62,022 nt of DNA from Bacteroidaceae bacterium (GCA_011959205.1 BLLV01000230.1:1-62022), one strand, 5' to 3'; positions 35,476-45,345 are shown, counted from the first letter of the stretch. Notes: a model not told the origin generated them from the letters alone. Translations and numbers: made by a program.

Positions 35476-38295
35476 TTATTTTTCGTGCTGTGATTTCTGA
35501 AACTCACTGGGAGTCATTCCAAATTCCTCCTTAAAGCAAGTGGTGAAATACTTCCGGTTAAAATACCCCAACGTAGCGGCAACCTCTGTTACACTTTTAT
35601 CTTTATCTTCCAGCATGTGTCTGGCATGCTTCATCTTAATGTTCCGGATAAAATCCAATGGAGTACGGCCTGTTATGGCTTTCAATTTACGGGTCAAGGT
35701 AGAACGGGACATATTCATGGCATCAGCCAAAGCTGTCACATCAAAATCAGGCTCAGTAAGGTTATCCTCCACGGCTTTTACTGCTTTCTCCAATAAAAGT
35801 TTGTCCAGTTGTACAAACTCAGGTTCAGGTAAATTCACCTTGCTATCCAGATAAGTACGCATTTTAATCATCTCCTTGCTGTCCGCCCACATTTCATTAT
35901 TCTTACGGTCTATCCGTTTCAGGTAAAGATATAGGCTATAACCGAATATACCCATTACCATCAAGACATAGAACAAATACGCCCACCAAGTCTCATAAAA
36001 AGCCGGAAGACGGCGGATGGACAGTTCTGTTACTTCCTTGCTCCAAAGGCCGTTTTCATCCGTCGCCTTCACTTGAAAAGTGTAAGTACCCTTACTCAGA
36101 TGATTATAAAAAGCCGAGTTTTTTCCACCTTCCACATATACCCACGCCTTGTCCACTCCTATCAACCGATAAGCATAGCGTATCTTTGAAGCATAACGGT
36201 GGTTAAGAGAAGAAAAACTAATTTCCCAATTCTGGTCATCGGGATGTAATTCTATCCGGTTAATGGAATTGCTACCCTTTCTGTCTCCGAATATCAATGA
36301 TGCTCCTTGCAACTTTATATCAGTTATCTTGGTCTTCACTGCACTAGCCTTTCTTTCCAACCCGTTTGATGGAGTAACCATGCAAATACCCGGAATGCCG
36401 CCCCAATAAATATTGCCGTCTTTTGCCTGACAAACAGCAGTGGGAAGAAAGCGATGCAACAAGATGGAACCGTCCGTGGTGAGATAGGTGCGGAACGAAC
36501 CGTTACGAGGATTAAATTCTATCAGTTTCTGGTTTGTATCAATCCAAATATGATTGTATGCATCAGCCACTATTTGGTTCACCTGATTACCGTTCATACC
36601 GCAAGCCTCATTATAACTGACCAACTTATTCTCTGAAGGATCATAAGAATAGACTCCTCCGTCACAAGTTCCCAACCACAAAATCCAATCGGGAGCAATA
36701 GACAGACAAGAGAAATTCTTGTCCAATTTGAAAGAACGAAGTTTTTCATCCGCCGTTGTCTGAAACAAACCATTGTCTTGAGTACAAATCCATATCAGCC
36801 CTTCCTTATTCTCCACGATTCCCATCACATGCCCCACATCGGGATAAACCTGTTTAATTCTTTTCTGACGGACATCATAACTGCAAAGTCCTTTACTCAA
36901 TCCTATCCATAAGATTCCGTGCGAGTCTTCATACAATTTGGTCACCGTAGCGTTCGGTTCCACCTGCCCGTTCAAATCAATAAGATCTTCCAAATACATC
37001 TCCATGCCCTTACGGGTCATACCATAAACCAATCTATTCAAATCTTTTGCCACCCAAATACCGTTATTAATACGTGCTCGCGTCATCTCTCGTCCGTTAT
37101 CCAAAGACAACGAAACAAGCTCGGGAAAATCCGAATAGATTTTTACTTTATCCTGCTTCAAGTCATATAACACCAACCCGGTTCTTTCTTGCATCATCCA
37201 CATCATACCGTCTCCGTCATCACACAAAGCCATTACAGCCGGACTGCGGTTCACCCTATCCGCCAAAGCGGGCAAGGCATAATCCTTGGTCATATTATCC
37301 ATCAGATGTACAATGAAACTAGGGCGGTCAAAGGCCGACACCCATAGACATCCCCTCCCTTTCAGGACTTCTACCAACATGTGATTGACAGGTAGAAGTC
37401 CTGTCTGGAATTTCAATTGTTTTAACGTCTTATCCGGTTGTATTTGTAAGGACATGAAATCGTGCCCGGTGGTCAACCAAATATACCCCAGTTTATCATC
37501 CTGTACCAGACTAAGGATGACCCCATCCTCCTCACCGGCCGCATTGACCGGTATTTCAGAATATACAAACATGGAATCTTCCGGAGCCGAAGGGTCAAAA
37601 CGCACCACACCATCCCCCCAGGTAGCCAACCAGAAGTAGTCCTGTTCATTATCCTGAACCATCACCGTAGGATTTTGTCTTCTCATCTTATCAGGATAAG
37701 GAACGAACTCGTCTTTTTCTTTGTCCAAATGATATACCCGGCCATTCCACACAGAGATAATAATCTCATGGTTGCGGCTCTCACAAAATCCGGAAATAGT
37801 AGTTCTTCCGTACTCATTCCGGAGGGGATACTCTTTGACCAATTGTCCGTTGATGTCATATTTGGCCAATATAGAACGATAACTCAGCCACATATAGCCG
37901 TCACTGGTAGCATAAAGATACATCACCGGAATATTCTTCAAACGCTCTCGGTCCATAGGATGTACACTGTAGTCCGATTTATCAAGAATATATACCCCTT
38001 TGTCTGTACCGAACCATATATTCCCCTTCTTATCCTCAGCGATACACTCCACCAAATTGTCCTCTAATAATCCCGGAGTTTCAATGTCCGAACGAAACAC
38101 TTTCACATGATAACCGTCATCACGACATAATCCGTTCACCGTGCCATACCACATATATCCTTCGCTGTCTCTGAAGACGCGATGAATGGCATTTACCGGC
38201 AGCTGGTCAATGGTAGGGATATCTGTAATAGTTATGTTCTGAGAACACACCAAGAAGGAGAGAAAAGATAGTATAAAGGTCAATATATATTTCAT
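35476..38295 (-). CDS. One-component PUL regulator: periplasmic propeller, membrane helix, AraC-type DNA-binding
   Basis: The 939-residue protein has the sensory front of a hybrid two-component regulator: signal peptide (about 1-18), repeated Reg_prop blades (about 30-640; RVFRDSEGYMWYGTVNGL, DKKGNIWFGTDKGVY), a Y_Y_Y domain (about 670-750) and one transmembrane helix near 770-795. Instead of HisKA, HATPase and receiver domains there is only a short linker of about 60 residues, then an AraC-type helix-turn-helix (about 840-939; ALADAMNMSRSTLTRKLKAI, YFTTCFKEEFGMTPSEF). It therefore probably binds DNA while anchored in the membrane. The start at 38295 (MKYILTF) gives the signal peptide. It is upstream of its broken susC/susD pair. 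Confidence 0.85.
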   Translation of the reverse strand: MKYILTFILSFLSFLVCSQNITITDIPTIDQLPVNAIHRVFRDSEGYMWYGTVNGLCRDDGYHVKVFRSDIETPGLLEDNLVECIAEDKKGNIWFGTDKGVYILDKSDYSVHPMDRERLKNIPVMYLYATSDGYMWLSYRSILAKYDINGQLVKEYPLRNEYGRTTISGFCESRNHEIIISVWNGRVYHLDKEKDEFVPYPDKMRRQNPTVMVQDNEQDYFWLATWGDGVVRFDPSAPEDSMFVYSEIPVNAAGEEDGVILSLVQDDKLGYIWLTTGHDFMSLQIQPDKTLKQLKFQTGLLPVNHMLVEVLKGRGCLWVSAFDRPSFIVHLMDNMTKDYALPALADRVNRSPAVMALCDDGDGMMWMMQERTGLVLYDLKQDKVKIYSDFPELVSLSLDNGREMTRARINNGIWVAKDLNRLVYGMTRKGMEMYLEDLIDLNGQVEPNATVTKLYEDSHGILWIGLSKGLCSYDVRQKRIKQVYPDVGHVMGIVENKEGLIWICTQDNGLFQTTADEKLRSFKLDKNFSCLSIAPDWILWLGTCDGGVYSYDPSENKLVSYNEACGMNGNQVNQIVADAYNHIWIDTNQKLIEFNPRNGSFRTYLTTDGSILLHRFLPTAVCQAKDGNIYWGGIPGICMVTPSNGLERKASAVKTKITDIKLQGASLIFGDRKGSNSINRIELHPDDQNWEISFSSLNHRYASKIRYAYRLIGVDKAWVYVEGGKNSAFYNHLSKGTYTFQVKATDENGLWSKEVTELSIRRLPAFYETWWAYLFYVLMVMGIFGYSLYLYLKRIDRKNNEMWADSKEMIKMRTYLDSKVNLPEPEFVQLDKLLLEKAVKAVEDNLTEPDFDVTALADAMNMSRSTLTRKLKAITGRTPLDFIRNIKMKHARHMLEDKDKSVTEVAATLGYFNRKYFTTCFKEEFGMTPSEFQKSQHEK

Positions 38296-38325
38296 TGTGC
38301 TTTCGGTTAGAATCATAGACTGTCA

Positions 38326-38333
38326 CAAAGTTA
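38326..38333 (-). promoter_or_regulatory. -7 element of the one-component regulator
   Basis: The minus strand reads TAACTTTG; transcription would start near 38319, about 24 nt before the ATG. It lies directly after the terminator of the upstream GH35 unit, so the regulator would have its own transcript. Confidence 0.45.
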
Positions 38334-38385
38334 TAAAAAAGAAACCGGATACTCTAGCAATTTTTAAAATTTGCTAAAGTATCCG
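38334..38385 (-). terminator. Terminator between the GH35 unit and the regulator
   Basis: CGGATAC-TAGCAA and TTGCTA-GTATCCG arms (38346-38385) form a long interrupted stem with an A/T-rich loop. On the minus strand the stem is followed by GTTTCTTTTTTATAA. It marks the end of the GH43-GH51-GH35 transcription unit. Confidence 0.75.
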
Positions 38386-38470
38386 ATAATTGTTCTACCC
38401 GCAGGTTCCCTTCTTTTGAAGTCTCCTCCTTACATCTGTGTTTTAATTCTTTTCTGTAGCTTCTTCATTT

Positions 38471-38505
38471 CCCGTAGGGGCAGTCTGTGTCTCCACCCCT
38501 ACGGG
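38471..38505. repeat. GC-rich hairpin after GH35
   Basis: CCCGTAGGGG (38471-38480) and CCCCTACGGG (38496-38505) form a perfect 10-bp stem with a 15-nt loop, 10 bp after the GH35 stop codon. No T-run follows on either strand. It may protect the 3' end of the transcript. Confidence 0.6.
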
Positions 38506-38514
38506 AAAAGTATT

Positions 38515-40869
38515 TTAATAACCGAAACCGGTTGCTTTTACATACACCTTATAGTCTTTCATCATGCCGGGAGCTCCTTGTTCCGCACGTGGCAGAATAC
38601 GGAAACCGGTCACGTTATATTCTTTGCCGAGATCTATCACCACCTGATGAGGATAAGCCGTATTATCCACCGTCTGCCAGAAAGTACTTTCCTGCAAATC
38701 ATAAATCTTATCGGCTGTGCGGTTACCGCTACGAGTCTCCTCGCTGTCTGCATAAACAATCTTCCAGTTTTCACGAGAGATTTTCTGTCCTTTCTCATCC
38801 AGCACGTCAAACTCCGCGATGGCGGCAATGTTGGTATTATCAAAAGAAGACAGACCTTCCAGACAGAAGTAACGTCCTTTCGTAGCAGGTACTTTCACTT
38901 CCTGCCAACCGTTACCCGGTTTGAAAGTACCGGCAGCTACCGGTGTTTCCTTCTCCAGCTTGATGGTCTGCCCCTGTTTACGATGCGTTTCTGGAACAGC
39001 CACGCGAAGCATATCCAGGATAGGTTTGTTCAATCCGATAATGGTCGCCTCTTTCGGACCTTTCAAATCAAGAACAATGATTTCGTTCACTCCTTTTTTC
39101 AGCCAGCAGCCCGGCATGAACAGGGTTTGTTGAGGGCCGATTTCCCAAAAACGTCCCATGGCATGACCGTTCACCCATACCATACCTTTTCCCCAAGACT
39201 CCATGTTCAGGAACGTATCAGCCACCTTATCCAAGGTAAAAGTGGCGCGATAGTAGGCGGGAATACTTTCATCATTTTTCTCTATGCCACAAGCGGCAGA
39301 CGAGTTCATATCCTGAAAATTCCTGGAAGATACAAATTCATAATCTACGGGAAGATTATAAACAGTCCAGCCTTTCAGCGTTTCGGCATTCTGACCGTTC
39401 ACCAGTTCCACTTTCCCGGTAATTCCCTTGCGGTCGTGAATGGACTTGTCAAAGTTCACACGCCCCATGGCTTCCACCAATAAATCAAGCTGTGTACCGG
39501 CTTTCAAAGCAGGCAGTGTAAGTTCCTGTTCTCCACCACGGCGGTCCAGACGCCCCAACAGTTTCCCATCGGCAAAAACCTGTGTCCAGTCATGCTGTTC
39601 GGTGATTTTCAAAACGGTTCCCGCTTTCACATCTTCCGGCAAATGGGTACGGTACAGGATACTTCCCCAACCCTGGTCAAATTTCTCCATCGGCCGGATT
39701 TCCTCTGTCTGCTTCGGTTCGGGCAGATTGTCAACCAACGGAGCTATTTGAGTGAATTTAATGGCAGGGATTTCCATCACCGGTAAAGCTTCGGGAACTT
39801 CAGGCAATGTTTGTCCTTCGTCCAAGTAGTTCTTCAACATATCACGTAAAGCAAAATACTTGTCGGTGGTCCAGCCTGCTTCGCTGATAGGAGCGTCATA
39901 GTCATAGCTGCTGCACATAGCCGAGTAAGCCGGATTGTTGGCACCGCCCCACCAACCAAAGGTAGTTCCTCCGTGAGTCATGTACAGACTGAAAGAAATA
40001 CCTTTGTCCATCATCTCTTTCAGACCATCCACCATGATTTGTCCGTCACGGGTTTCGTGCTTGCGTCCCCAGTGGTCAAACCATCCGCTCCAGAACTCGC
40101 TGCACATCAGCGGAGCGTCGGGACGTACTTCTTTCAGTTTGGCAAACTGTTTGTCGATATCGGCTCCCGTACCGAAGTTTACAGTCCAGAGCAAATCATC
40201 CAAGCCATTATTCAGGAAATTAGAGCTCCAGTCACATTGGAACAAAGGCACTTCGGTGAAGCCTGCGGCGCGTACCGTATCACGGATGGCCGACACATAC
40301 GGCTTGTCCGTACCATACGAACCATATTCGTTTTCCACTTGCACCATAATGATGTTACCGCCACGGGTAATCTGCAAGTCCTGCAACTGCTTGCCCACTT
40401 CGTGCATAAAAGCTCCCACGTGCTGCATATAAAAAGGATCAAGTGTACGTAACTGTACGCTGTCATTCTTCAACAGCCACCAAGGCAGACCACCCATTTC
40501 CCATTCCGCACATACATACGGGCCAGGACGCACAATGACGTACATGCCATGCTTCTGAGCCAATTTACAGAAAGCTGCAATATCTTTATTGCCTGTAAAA
40601 TCATACTTACCGGGAGTTTCCTCGTGCAAATTCCAAAAGACATACAGACAAAGTGTATTCATGCCCAATGCCTTACACATTTCAATACGATGTTCCCAGT
40701 ATTCACGGGGAATGCGCGGATAATGCACCTCTGCCGCTTTGACCACGAACGGTTTCCCATTCAGCAGAAAGGTATTCTTACCTGCTTCGAATGTTCCGGG
40801 CTGATTGCCGGCACATCCCGCCAGCAGCAGGACCGCCAGCAATAAAGTCAGTAATTTTTTCATCTTCAT
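38515..40869 (-). CDS. GH35 beta-galactosidase, lipoprotein
   Basis: The 784-residue protein starts with a lipoprotein signal (LLLAVLLLAGCAG, Cys near 19), so it is probably anchored in a membrane. The GH35 barrel follows (about 30-360) with acid/base Glu181 (VQVENEYGSYG) and nucleophile Glu258 (MCSEFWSGWFDHWG). Beta-sandwich domains come next, and a C-terminal F5/8-type carbohydrate-binding region (about 640-784) has been predicted from its shape. It releases beta-linked galactose from oligosaccharides. Its start abuts the GH51 stop with no gap, so both share a transcript. ATG codons at 40869 and 40863 are both possible. Confidence 0.92.
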   Translation of the reverse strand: MKMKKLLTLLLAVLLLAGCAGNQPGTFEAGKNTFLLNGKPFVVKAAEVHYPRIPREYWEHRIEMCKALGMNTLCLYVFWNLHEETPGKYDFTGNKDIAAFCKLAQKHGMYVIVRPGPYVCAEWEMGGLPWWLLKNDSVQLRTLDPFYMQHVGAFMHEVGKQLQDLQITRGGNIIMVQVENEYGSYGTDKPYVSAIRDTVRAAGFTEVPLFQCDWSSNFLNNGLDDLLWTVNFGTGADIDKQFAKLKEVRPDAPLMCSEFWSGWFDHWGRKHETRDGQIMVDGLKEMMDKGISFSLYMTHGGTTFGWWGGANNPAYSAMCSSYDYDAPISEAGWTTDKYFALRDMLKNYLDEGQTLPEVPEALPVMEIPAIKFTQIAPLVDNLPEPKQTEEIRPMEKFDQGWGSILYRTHLPEDVKAGTVLKITEQHDWTQVFADGKLLGRLDRRGGEQELTLPALKAGTQLDLLVEAMGRVNFDKSIHDRKGITGKVELVNGQNAETLKGWTVYNLPVDYEFVSSRNFQDMNSSAACGIEKNDESIPAYYRATFTLDKVADTFLNMESWGKGMVWVNGHAMGRFWEIGPQQTLFMPGCWLKKGVNEIIVLDLKGPKEATIIGLNKPILDMLRVAVPETHRKQGQTIKLEKETPVAAGTFKPGNGWQEVKVPATKGRYFCLEGLSSFDNTNIAAIAEFDVLDEKGQKISRENWKIVYADSEETRSGNRTADKIYDLQESTFWQTVDNTAYPHQVVIDLGKEYNVTGFRILPRAEQGAPGMMKDYKVYVKATGFGY

Positions 40870-43377
40870 TTATCTATTATTATTTTTATTCTTATTTATC
40901 CGGATTACCGTAAATGAATAGGCCGGCAATTCATACCCGAATTTCTCGCTTACCTCCATGGTACCGGATACAGGACGAGCCTGTTTGTCAGTGGGTTTTC
41001 CTGCCAGAACTGTCTTTACAGCAGTAGTATCCATTCCTTCCAAGGACGGAAGCTCCACTTGCGCATTCACCGCTACGGGCAACAGATTCACCAGTTTCAC
41101 AATCATATCTCCTGTCTTTCCATCACGGACCACCGACACGCCTATTCGTTTCTCCACCGCATCCTGTGTGTTATCCAAGGTCACGGAAGAAGCGATGTAT
41201 TCACTGCCCGCATTTTGTCCGTACATTTGCTGCGCATAGTAACCTACGGTGGGTTTCACCTCCGTATTGTTGAAATAAATCAAATCCGGATTCCACTGGG
41301 TATGCCCCTCCTTGGCCAGTAACGGAGCGTAGGAAGTCATGGTCACCACATCGGCATTACGCTCCACGGAAGTCAGGTACAAGGCCTCGGCCAATGCTGT
41401 TTCTATGTTGTTGGGACGTCCTGGCAAGTGAGCCGCATACTCTCCCAGATACACTTTCGCCTTGTTACGGTCATAACGGTCATAGAAATCCTGATTGTTG
41501 ATAAACCATCCCGGGGTGTTATAATAATGTTCGTCCACCATCGGAATACCTATCTTGGAGGCGAACTTCCAGCCTTCCTCATAATCACTGCCCTCATAGA
41601 ACGGACCTACCGTTCCAATAACGGTCACTTCGGGATATTTTTCCTTCACCGCATTGAAAATCATGGTGAAACGTTCTTCAAAGATATCGGTAATCAAATC
41701 CTCGTTACCAATACCGATATATTTCAGATTAAAGGGTTTGGGATGTCCGGCTTGCGCACGCTTCTTTCCCCACACGGTCTTCTTCGCATCTCCATTCGCA
41801 TATTCTATCAAATCCAGTACATCCTGCACATACTGCGGCATTTCCTCCATCGGGATACCGCCCTGCTGGCCGCCACAACCCAGTTCGCCTACCGAATGAT
41901 GGCTGCAAGTTCCCGAATTCTGGCAAGGCACTCCGGCTGCCACCACAGGAACCGGTTCTGCCCCCATGTCCTCGCAGAACAAGAAATATTCATGATATCC
42001 CAAACCGCGGGTCTGATGATAGCCCCACAAATTGCGCAAAGGCTTACGTTCTTCCAACGCCCCTATAGAGCCTTTCCAGTCATAAATATTGTCCACGCCA
42101 TCTCCATGAGCCACACATCCGCCGGGGAAACGGACAAAACGAGGATGAAGGTCTGCCAAGGTCTGTGCCAAATCGGCACGCAACCCGTTCTTTCTGCCTT
42201 TGAACGTATTCTGCGGGAAAAGAGAAACCATATCCAAAGCATACTTTCCGACCGCCTGCGGACAAACGGACAACACAGCATCTGCGACATCCACTGTTGC
42301 CGTCAGTACAGCTTTTTGCTTTTTCCATTCTTTAGACGAAACTTGTATAGTAGCCTGCGCAATTTCCTTACCGTCTTTGGTGGTCAGCTTCACAAGTACT
42401 TTTCCACCTTTTGTATCATCCAGCACTTTGGAGAATATAGAAAATTCGTATTTTTCTCCCTGCTTCACGGCAATCCCGTCAAAACCGCTGTTCACCAAGG
42501 CCGCACCCGGACGACGTACCTCCAGCACTGCATAGCGAGCATTGTTAGCGTGAATAGGATTGTCCTCACTGACAGACAATTCCGCATCAGCACCCTGTAT
42601 GCTCCATGCATACGTGCTGTTCCAGTTTTTATCTCTTGCGCCATCTTTGACAGAATACTCAAAATCACGGTTCTGAATGAGTTCCGCATAGAGTCCACCA
42701 TCGGCAGCATAATTGATATCCTCAAAGAAAATACCTATCAGATGCTCGCTGATGGGCTTCACCTGTCCGGCATCCACCTTGATGGTAGCAGTGACCGGCA
42801 TCAGTCCGGCAAAGCGGACGGCATCCTGTTCGGCGCACTCATTGTTCTGTATGTTGCGGTATTTCTTATGCTCGGCAAAACGGATCAACTGCTCTATATC
42901 CGTATAAGGAACTTTCTGTATATAGCCGTTCAAGGTATCTTTATTGAGGACAATCTGCCGGGCAGTGGCCAGCCGGGGTACAACAGGTTCCGCCGCATTG
43001 ACGTATTGTTGGGGAGACCACTTCAGCAAGTCGGAAGAGCAGGAAGTACCCCATACTTTTCCGCTGGGTGTGAGTTGCCACCGACAATACCAACGTCCAT
43101 CCTCCGCTTTTTCCAAAAGAGGTTTAATCATTCTCTTTTCCGAACCCCAACGTCCGAAGTCACATTTCAGATAAGCGAAACCATCGGATACACTCAGCCA
43201 TTTGTCACCATCGGGACTCCATGCGAGTTTCAGTCCGCTGCGTCCCTCGTCCTTCGGATGGGCGTAAGAGAAAATATAGACCGAATCGGGTTCATTATAT
43301 ATTTTTTCCACTGTGGCGCAGACGGGTTGGCCTGCCGCCAGTGAGGCGATTGCCAAAGATAACAAGGTCTTTTTCAT
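40870..43377 (-). CDS. GH51 alpha-L-arabinofuranosidase with extra N-terminal domain
   Basis: The 835-residue exported protein removes alpha-linked L-arabinofuranose. The GH51 part begins near residue 200 (KPISEHLIGIFFEDINYAAD) and includes acid/base Glu559 (IGIGNEDL) and nucleophile Glu646 (VYLGEYAAHLPG), with a beta-sandwich C-terminus. Residues about 25-190 are additional: they read like one or two blades of a GH43-type propeller (AWSPDGDKWLSVSDGF, SSDLLKWSPQ) and may help in binding. The gene is in one unit with the double GH43 (25 bp upstream) and GH35 (directly downstream). Confidence 0.92.
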   Translation of the reverse strand: MKKTLLSLAIASLAAGQPVCATVEKIYNEPDSVYIFSYAHPKDEGRSGLKLAWSPDGDKWLSVSDGFAYLKCDFGRWGSEKRMIKPLLEKAEDGRWYCRWQLTPSGKVWGTSCSSDLLKWSPQQYVNAAEPVVPRLATARQIVLNKDTLNGYIQKVPYTDIEQLIRFAEHKKYRNIQNNECAEQDAVRFAGLMPVTATIKVDAGQVKPISEHLIGIFFEDINYAADGGLYAELIQNRDFEYSVKDGARDKNWNSTYAWSIQGADAELSVSEDNPIHANNARYAVLEVRRPGAALVNSGFDGIAVKQGEKYEFSIFSKVLDDTKGGKVLVKLTTKDGKEIAQATIQVSSKEWKKQKAVLTATVDVADAVLSVCPQAVGKYALDMVSLFPQNTFKGRKNGLRADLAQTLADLHPRFVRFPGGCVAHGDGVDNIYDWKGSIGALEERKPLRNLWGYHQTRGLGYHEYFLFCEDMGAEPVPVVAAGVPCQNSGTCSHHSVGELGCGGQQGGIPMEEMPQYVQDVLDLIEYANGDAKKTVWGKKRAQAGHPKPFNLKYIGIGNEDLITDIFEERFTMIFNAVKEKYPEVTVIGTVGPFYEGSDYEEGWKFASKIGIPMVDEHYYNTPGWFINNQDFYDRYDRNKAKVYLGEYAAHLPGRPNNIETALAEALYLTSVERNADVVTMTSYAPLLAKEGHTQWNPDLIYFNNTEVKPTVGYYAQQMYGQNAGSEYIASSVTLDNTQDAVEKRIGVSVVRDGKTGDMIVKLVNLLPVAVNAQVELPSLEGMDTTAVKTVLAGKPTDKQARPVSGTMEVSEKFGYELPAYSFTVIRINKNKNNNR

Positions 43378-43401
43378 GGTATATGCTTTATGGTAATATA
43401 A

Positions 43402-45345
43402 TTATAATGTGGGAACGACCTTTCTGATGGTTCCGTCCGGATTAAATTCCATACGGTCTATACATACTTCGCGATGTACACCGGGGCCTTTCTCACGGTC
43501 TATAAAGTTCTTATTAATACGATGATATACCATGTACCACTCATCCGTACCCGGAATTTGCAGGACTGAATTGTGTGCCGGGCCATAGATTTCTTTTACA
43601 GGATCCTGAATCAGCACCACCGGCTTCTTGGCAACTTTTATGGGACCCAGCGGAGATTTCGATGTGCCGTATGCCACATGATAGTTGGGCGAACCGGTAT
43701 CGTCCACCGACCACATAAAGTAGTAAAGACCGTTACGATAGAACACATAAGGTGCTTCACGATAGGCATAATCTTTTAAAGTTCCTCCTTTGGGAGTCAT
43801 TACCGTAACCGTATTTTCTTTGATGGAAACCATATCCTCGTTCAATTCAGCTCCCGCCATATATCCATTCCCCCAATACAAATAAGGTTTTCCGGATACA
43901 GGGTCCGTGAACACGTCCACATCAATCTGCTGCCCGTGTCCCACGGGTGAATCTGTAACAATGGGATGTCCCAAATCCTTGAAAGGTCCGGTGGGAGAAT
44001 CCGCTACCGCCACCCCAATCTGCTTACCGCCACCGGCTACAGGATTTCCGCTGAAATAAAAGAAATACTTGTATTTTCCATCCATCTTTTTTTCCTCGAT
44101 GCAAGGAGCCCAAGCATTGCCGTTCGCCCAAGAAACCTGGTCGGACTTCAAATCAAGCATCACCCCTTCGTCTTTCCAATCTTTCAGATTATCCGAAGAG
44201 AAGACAGTAAAATACCATCCACCCCATCCGGGCTGTCCGTCGGTGGTGGAATAGATATAATATTTTTTAGTCTGATGGGAATACAAGATCTCGGGATCAG
44301 CGTGGAAACCTTGCAGCACCGGGTTGTTGGGGATAGCGATATGGCCCATTTCTTTTGAAGGCCATTTGTCGGTAATTCGCTTCAATTCAGCACGAGTAAT
44401 GGGGATAATCGTTCCATGACGCGGATGAAAGTTCATCTTCACCGCGCCATCTATTACTTTGAAGTTCTTCAGGTCAGTCGTTTCGGTAAACTGGTATTTA
44501 CCTTTCATATAAACATCATACATCAGGATGTATTTATCCTGGCCAATCAGTTTGAAAGTTCCTGCACCTTCCACCGCATCGGTGGTCTGTTGCTTGTAGT
44601 CAGGCTCTTCCTCCCATTGTCCTGAAGTCAGCGAACGGGTGGTTGCCACCCGGATGCCGTTTCCGTGTCCTTCGGTTTTATAGAACAGATGGTAGATTCC
44701 GTTTTTAAACACGATATCGCCGTCAATACATGATTTCTTATTCTCAGGAATGAAGAGAGGTTTCGGCTCCCCTTCCAGATCGGTGAACTCCTGGTTGGCA
44801 TAGGCATAATAAATCACGTCCGCACCGTCACCGTATTTCATCGACCAATAAACCATATATTTTCCGACTTCCGGGTCAAAAATGGTTTGTGGAGCCCATA
44901 CCCGTTTCAACTTTTCCTGTCCGGCATAACGTTTCTGCATATTGATGACAGCATGACTCCAATTCACCAAATCCGTGGATTTCAGCAAGACCATGGCACG
45001 GTTGGAATCCCAACCGTTACCCGATACCATATCGGTCACTACCATGTAAAAAGTCTTTCCATCCTCGCAACGCAAAATGTGCGGGTCACGCACACCACCG
45101 GTAGAACTGATGACTTTTGAATCTATCACGGGCTTGTTGTCGTTCAGCGCCCAATAGGTGTATCCATCCGTGCTTACCGCATAACATACGGCTTCCTTAC
45201 TGATATGGTTACCTGTGAAATAAGTAAAAAGGTAGGCTATGTAATCTTTTTCAGCTACATTGTTTTGTTGGGAAACAGCCTGTTGCGCTCCTGCCAGCCA
45301 AAGCAGCAAACAGGAAAACAGAATGATAAAAAATTTGTTTTTCAT
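43402..45345 (-). CDS. Double GH43 protein
   Basis: The 647-residue exported protein (signal peptide about 1-25) contains two GH43-type five-bladed propellers. The first, about 30-325, has GGVRDPHILR as its catalytic-base region and SCIDGDIVF. The second, about 340-645, has GFHADPEILY for the base and YREAPYVFYR for the general acid. GH43 enzymes hydrolyse alpha-L-arabinofuranosyl, beta-xylosyl or galactosyl bonds by inversion; the substrates of the two halves cannot be assigned here. The start at 45345 (MKNKFFIILF) gives the signal peptide. It is the first gene of the GH43-GH51-GH35 unit. Confidence 0.85.
   Translation of the reverse strand: MKNKFFIILFSCLLLWLAGAQQAVSQQNNVAEKDYIAYLFTYFTGNHISKEAVCYAVSTDGYTYWALNDNKPVIDSKVISSTGGVRDPHILRCEDGKTFYMVVTDMVSGNGWDSNRAMVLLKSTDLVNWSHAVINMQKRYAGQEKLKRVWAPQTIFDPEVGKYMVYWSMKYGDGADVIYYAYANQEFTDLEGEPKPLFIPENKKSCIDGDIVFKNGIYHLFYKTEGHGNGIRVATTRSLTSGQWEEEPDYKQQTTDAVEGAGTFKLIGQDKYILMYDVYMKGKYQFTETTDLKNFKVIDGAVKMNFHPRHGTIIPITRAELKRITDKWPSKEMGHIAIPNNPVLQGFHADPEILYSHQTKKYYIYSTTDGQPGWGGWYFTVFSSDNLKDWKDEGVMLDLKSDQVSWANGNAWAPCIEEKKMDGKYKYFFYFSGNPVAGGGKQIGVAVADSPTGPFKDLGHPIVTDSPVGHGQQIDVDVFTDPVSGKPYLYWGNGYMAGAELNEDMVSIKENTVTVMTPKGGTLKDYAYREAPYVFYRNGLYYFMWSVDDTGSPNYHVAYGTSKSPLGPIKVAKKPVVLIQDPVKEIYGPAHNSVLQIPGTDEWYMVYHRINKNFIDREKGPGVHREVCIDRMEFNPDGTIRKVVPTL

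Noticed and set aside
38471-38505. GC-rich hairpin first taken as the GH35 terminator.
   Set aside because: No T-run follows on the minus strand; the stem at 38346-38385 with its T-run is the better terminator. Kept only as a hairpin.
41428-43344. Long open frame of 638 codons on the plus strand opposite the GH51 gene.
   Set aside because: It is a shadow of GH51: no domain pattern, odd composition, and the minus frame has clear catalytic motifs.
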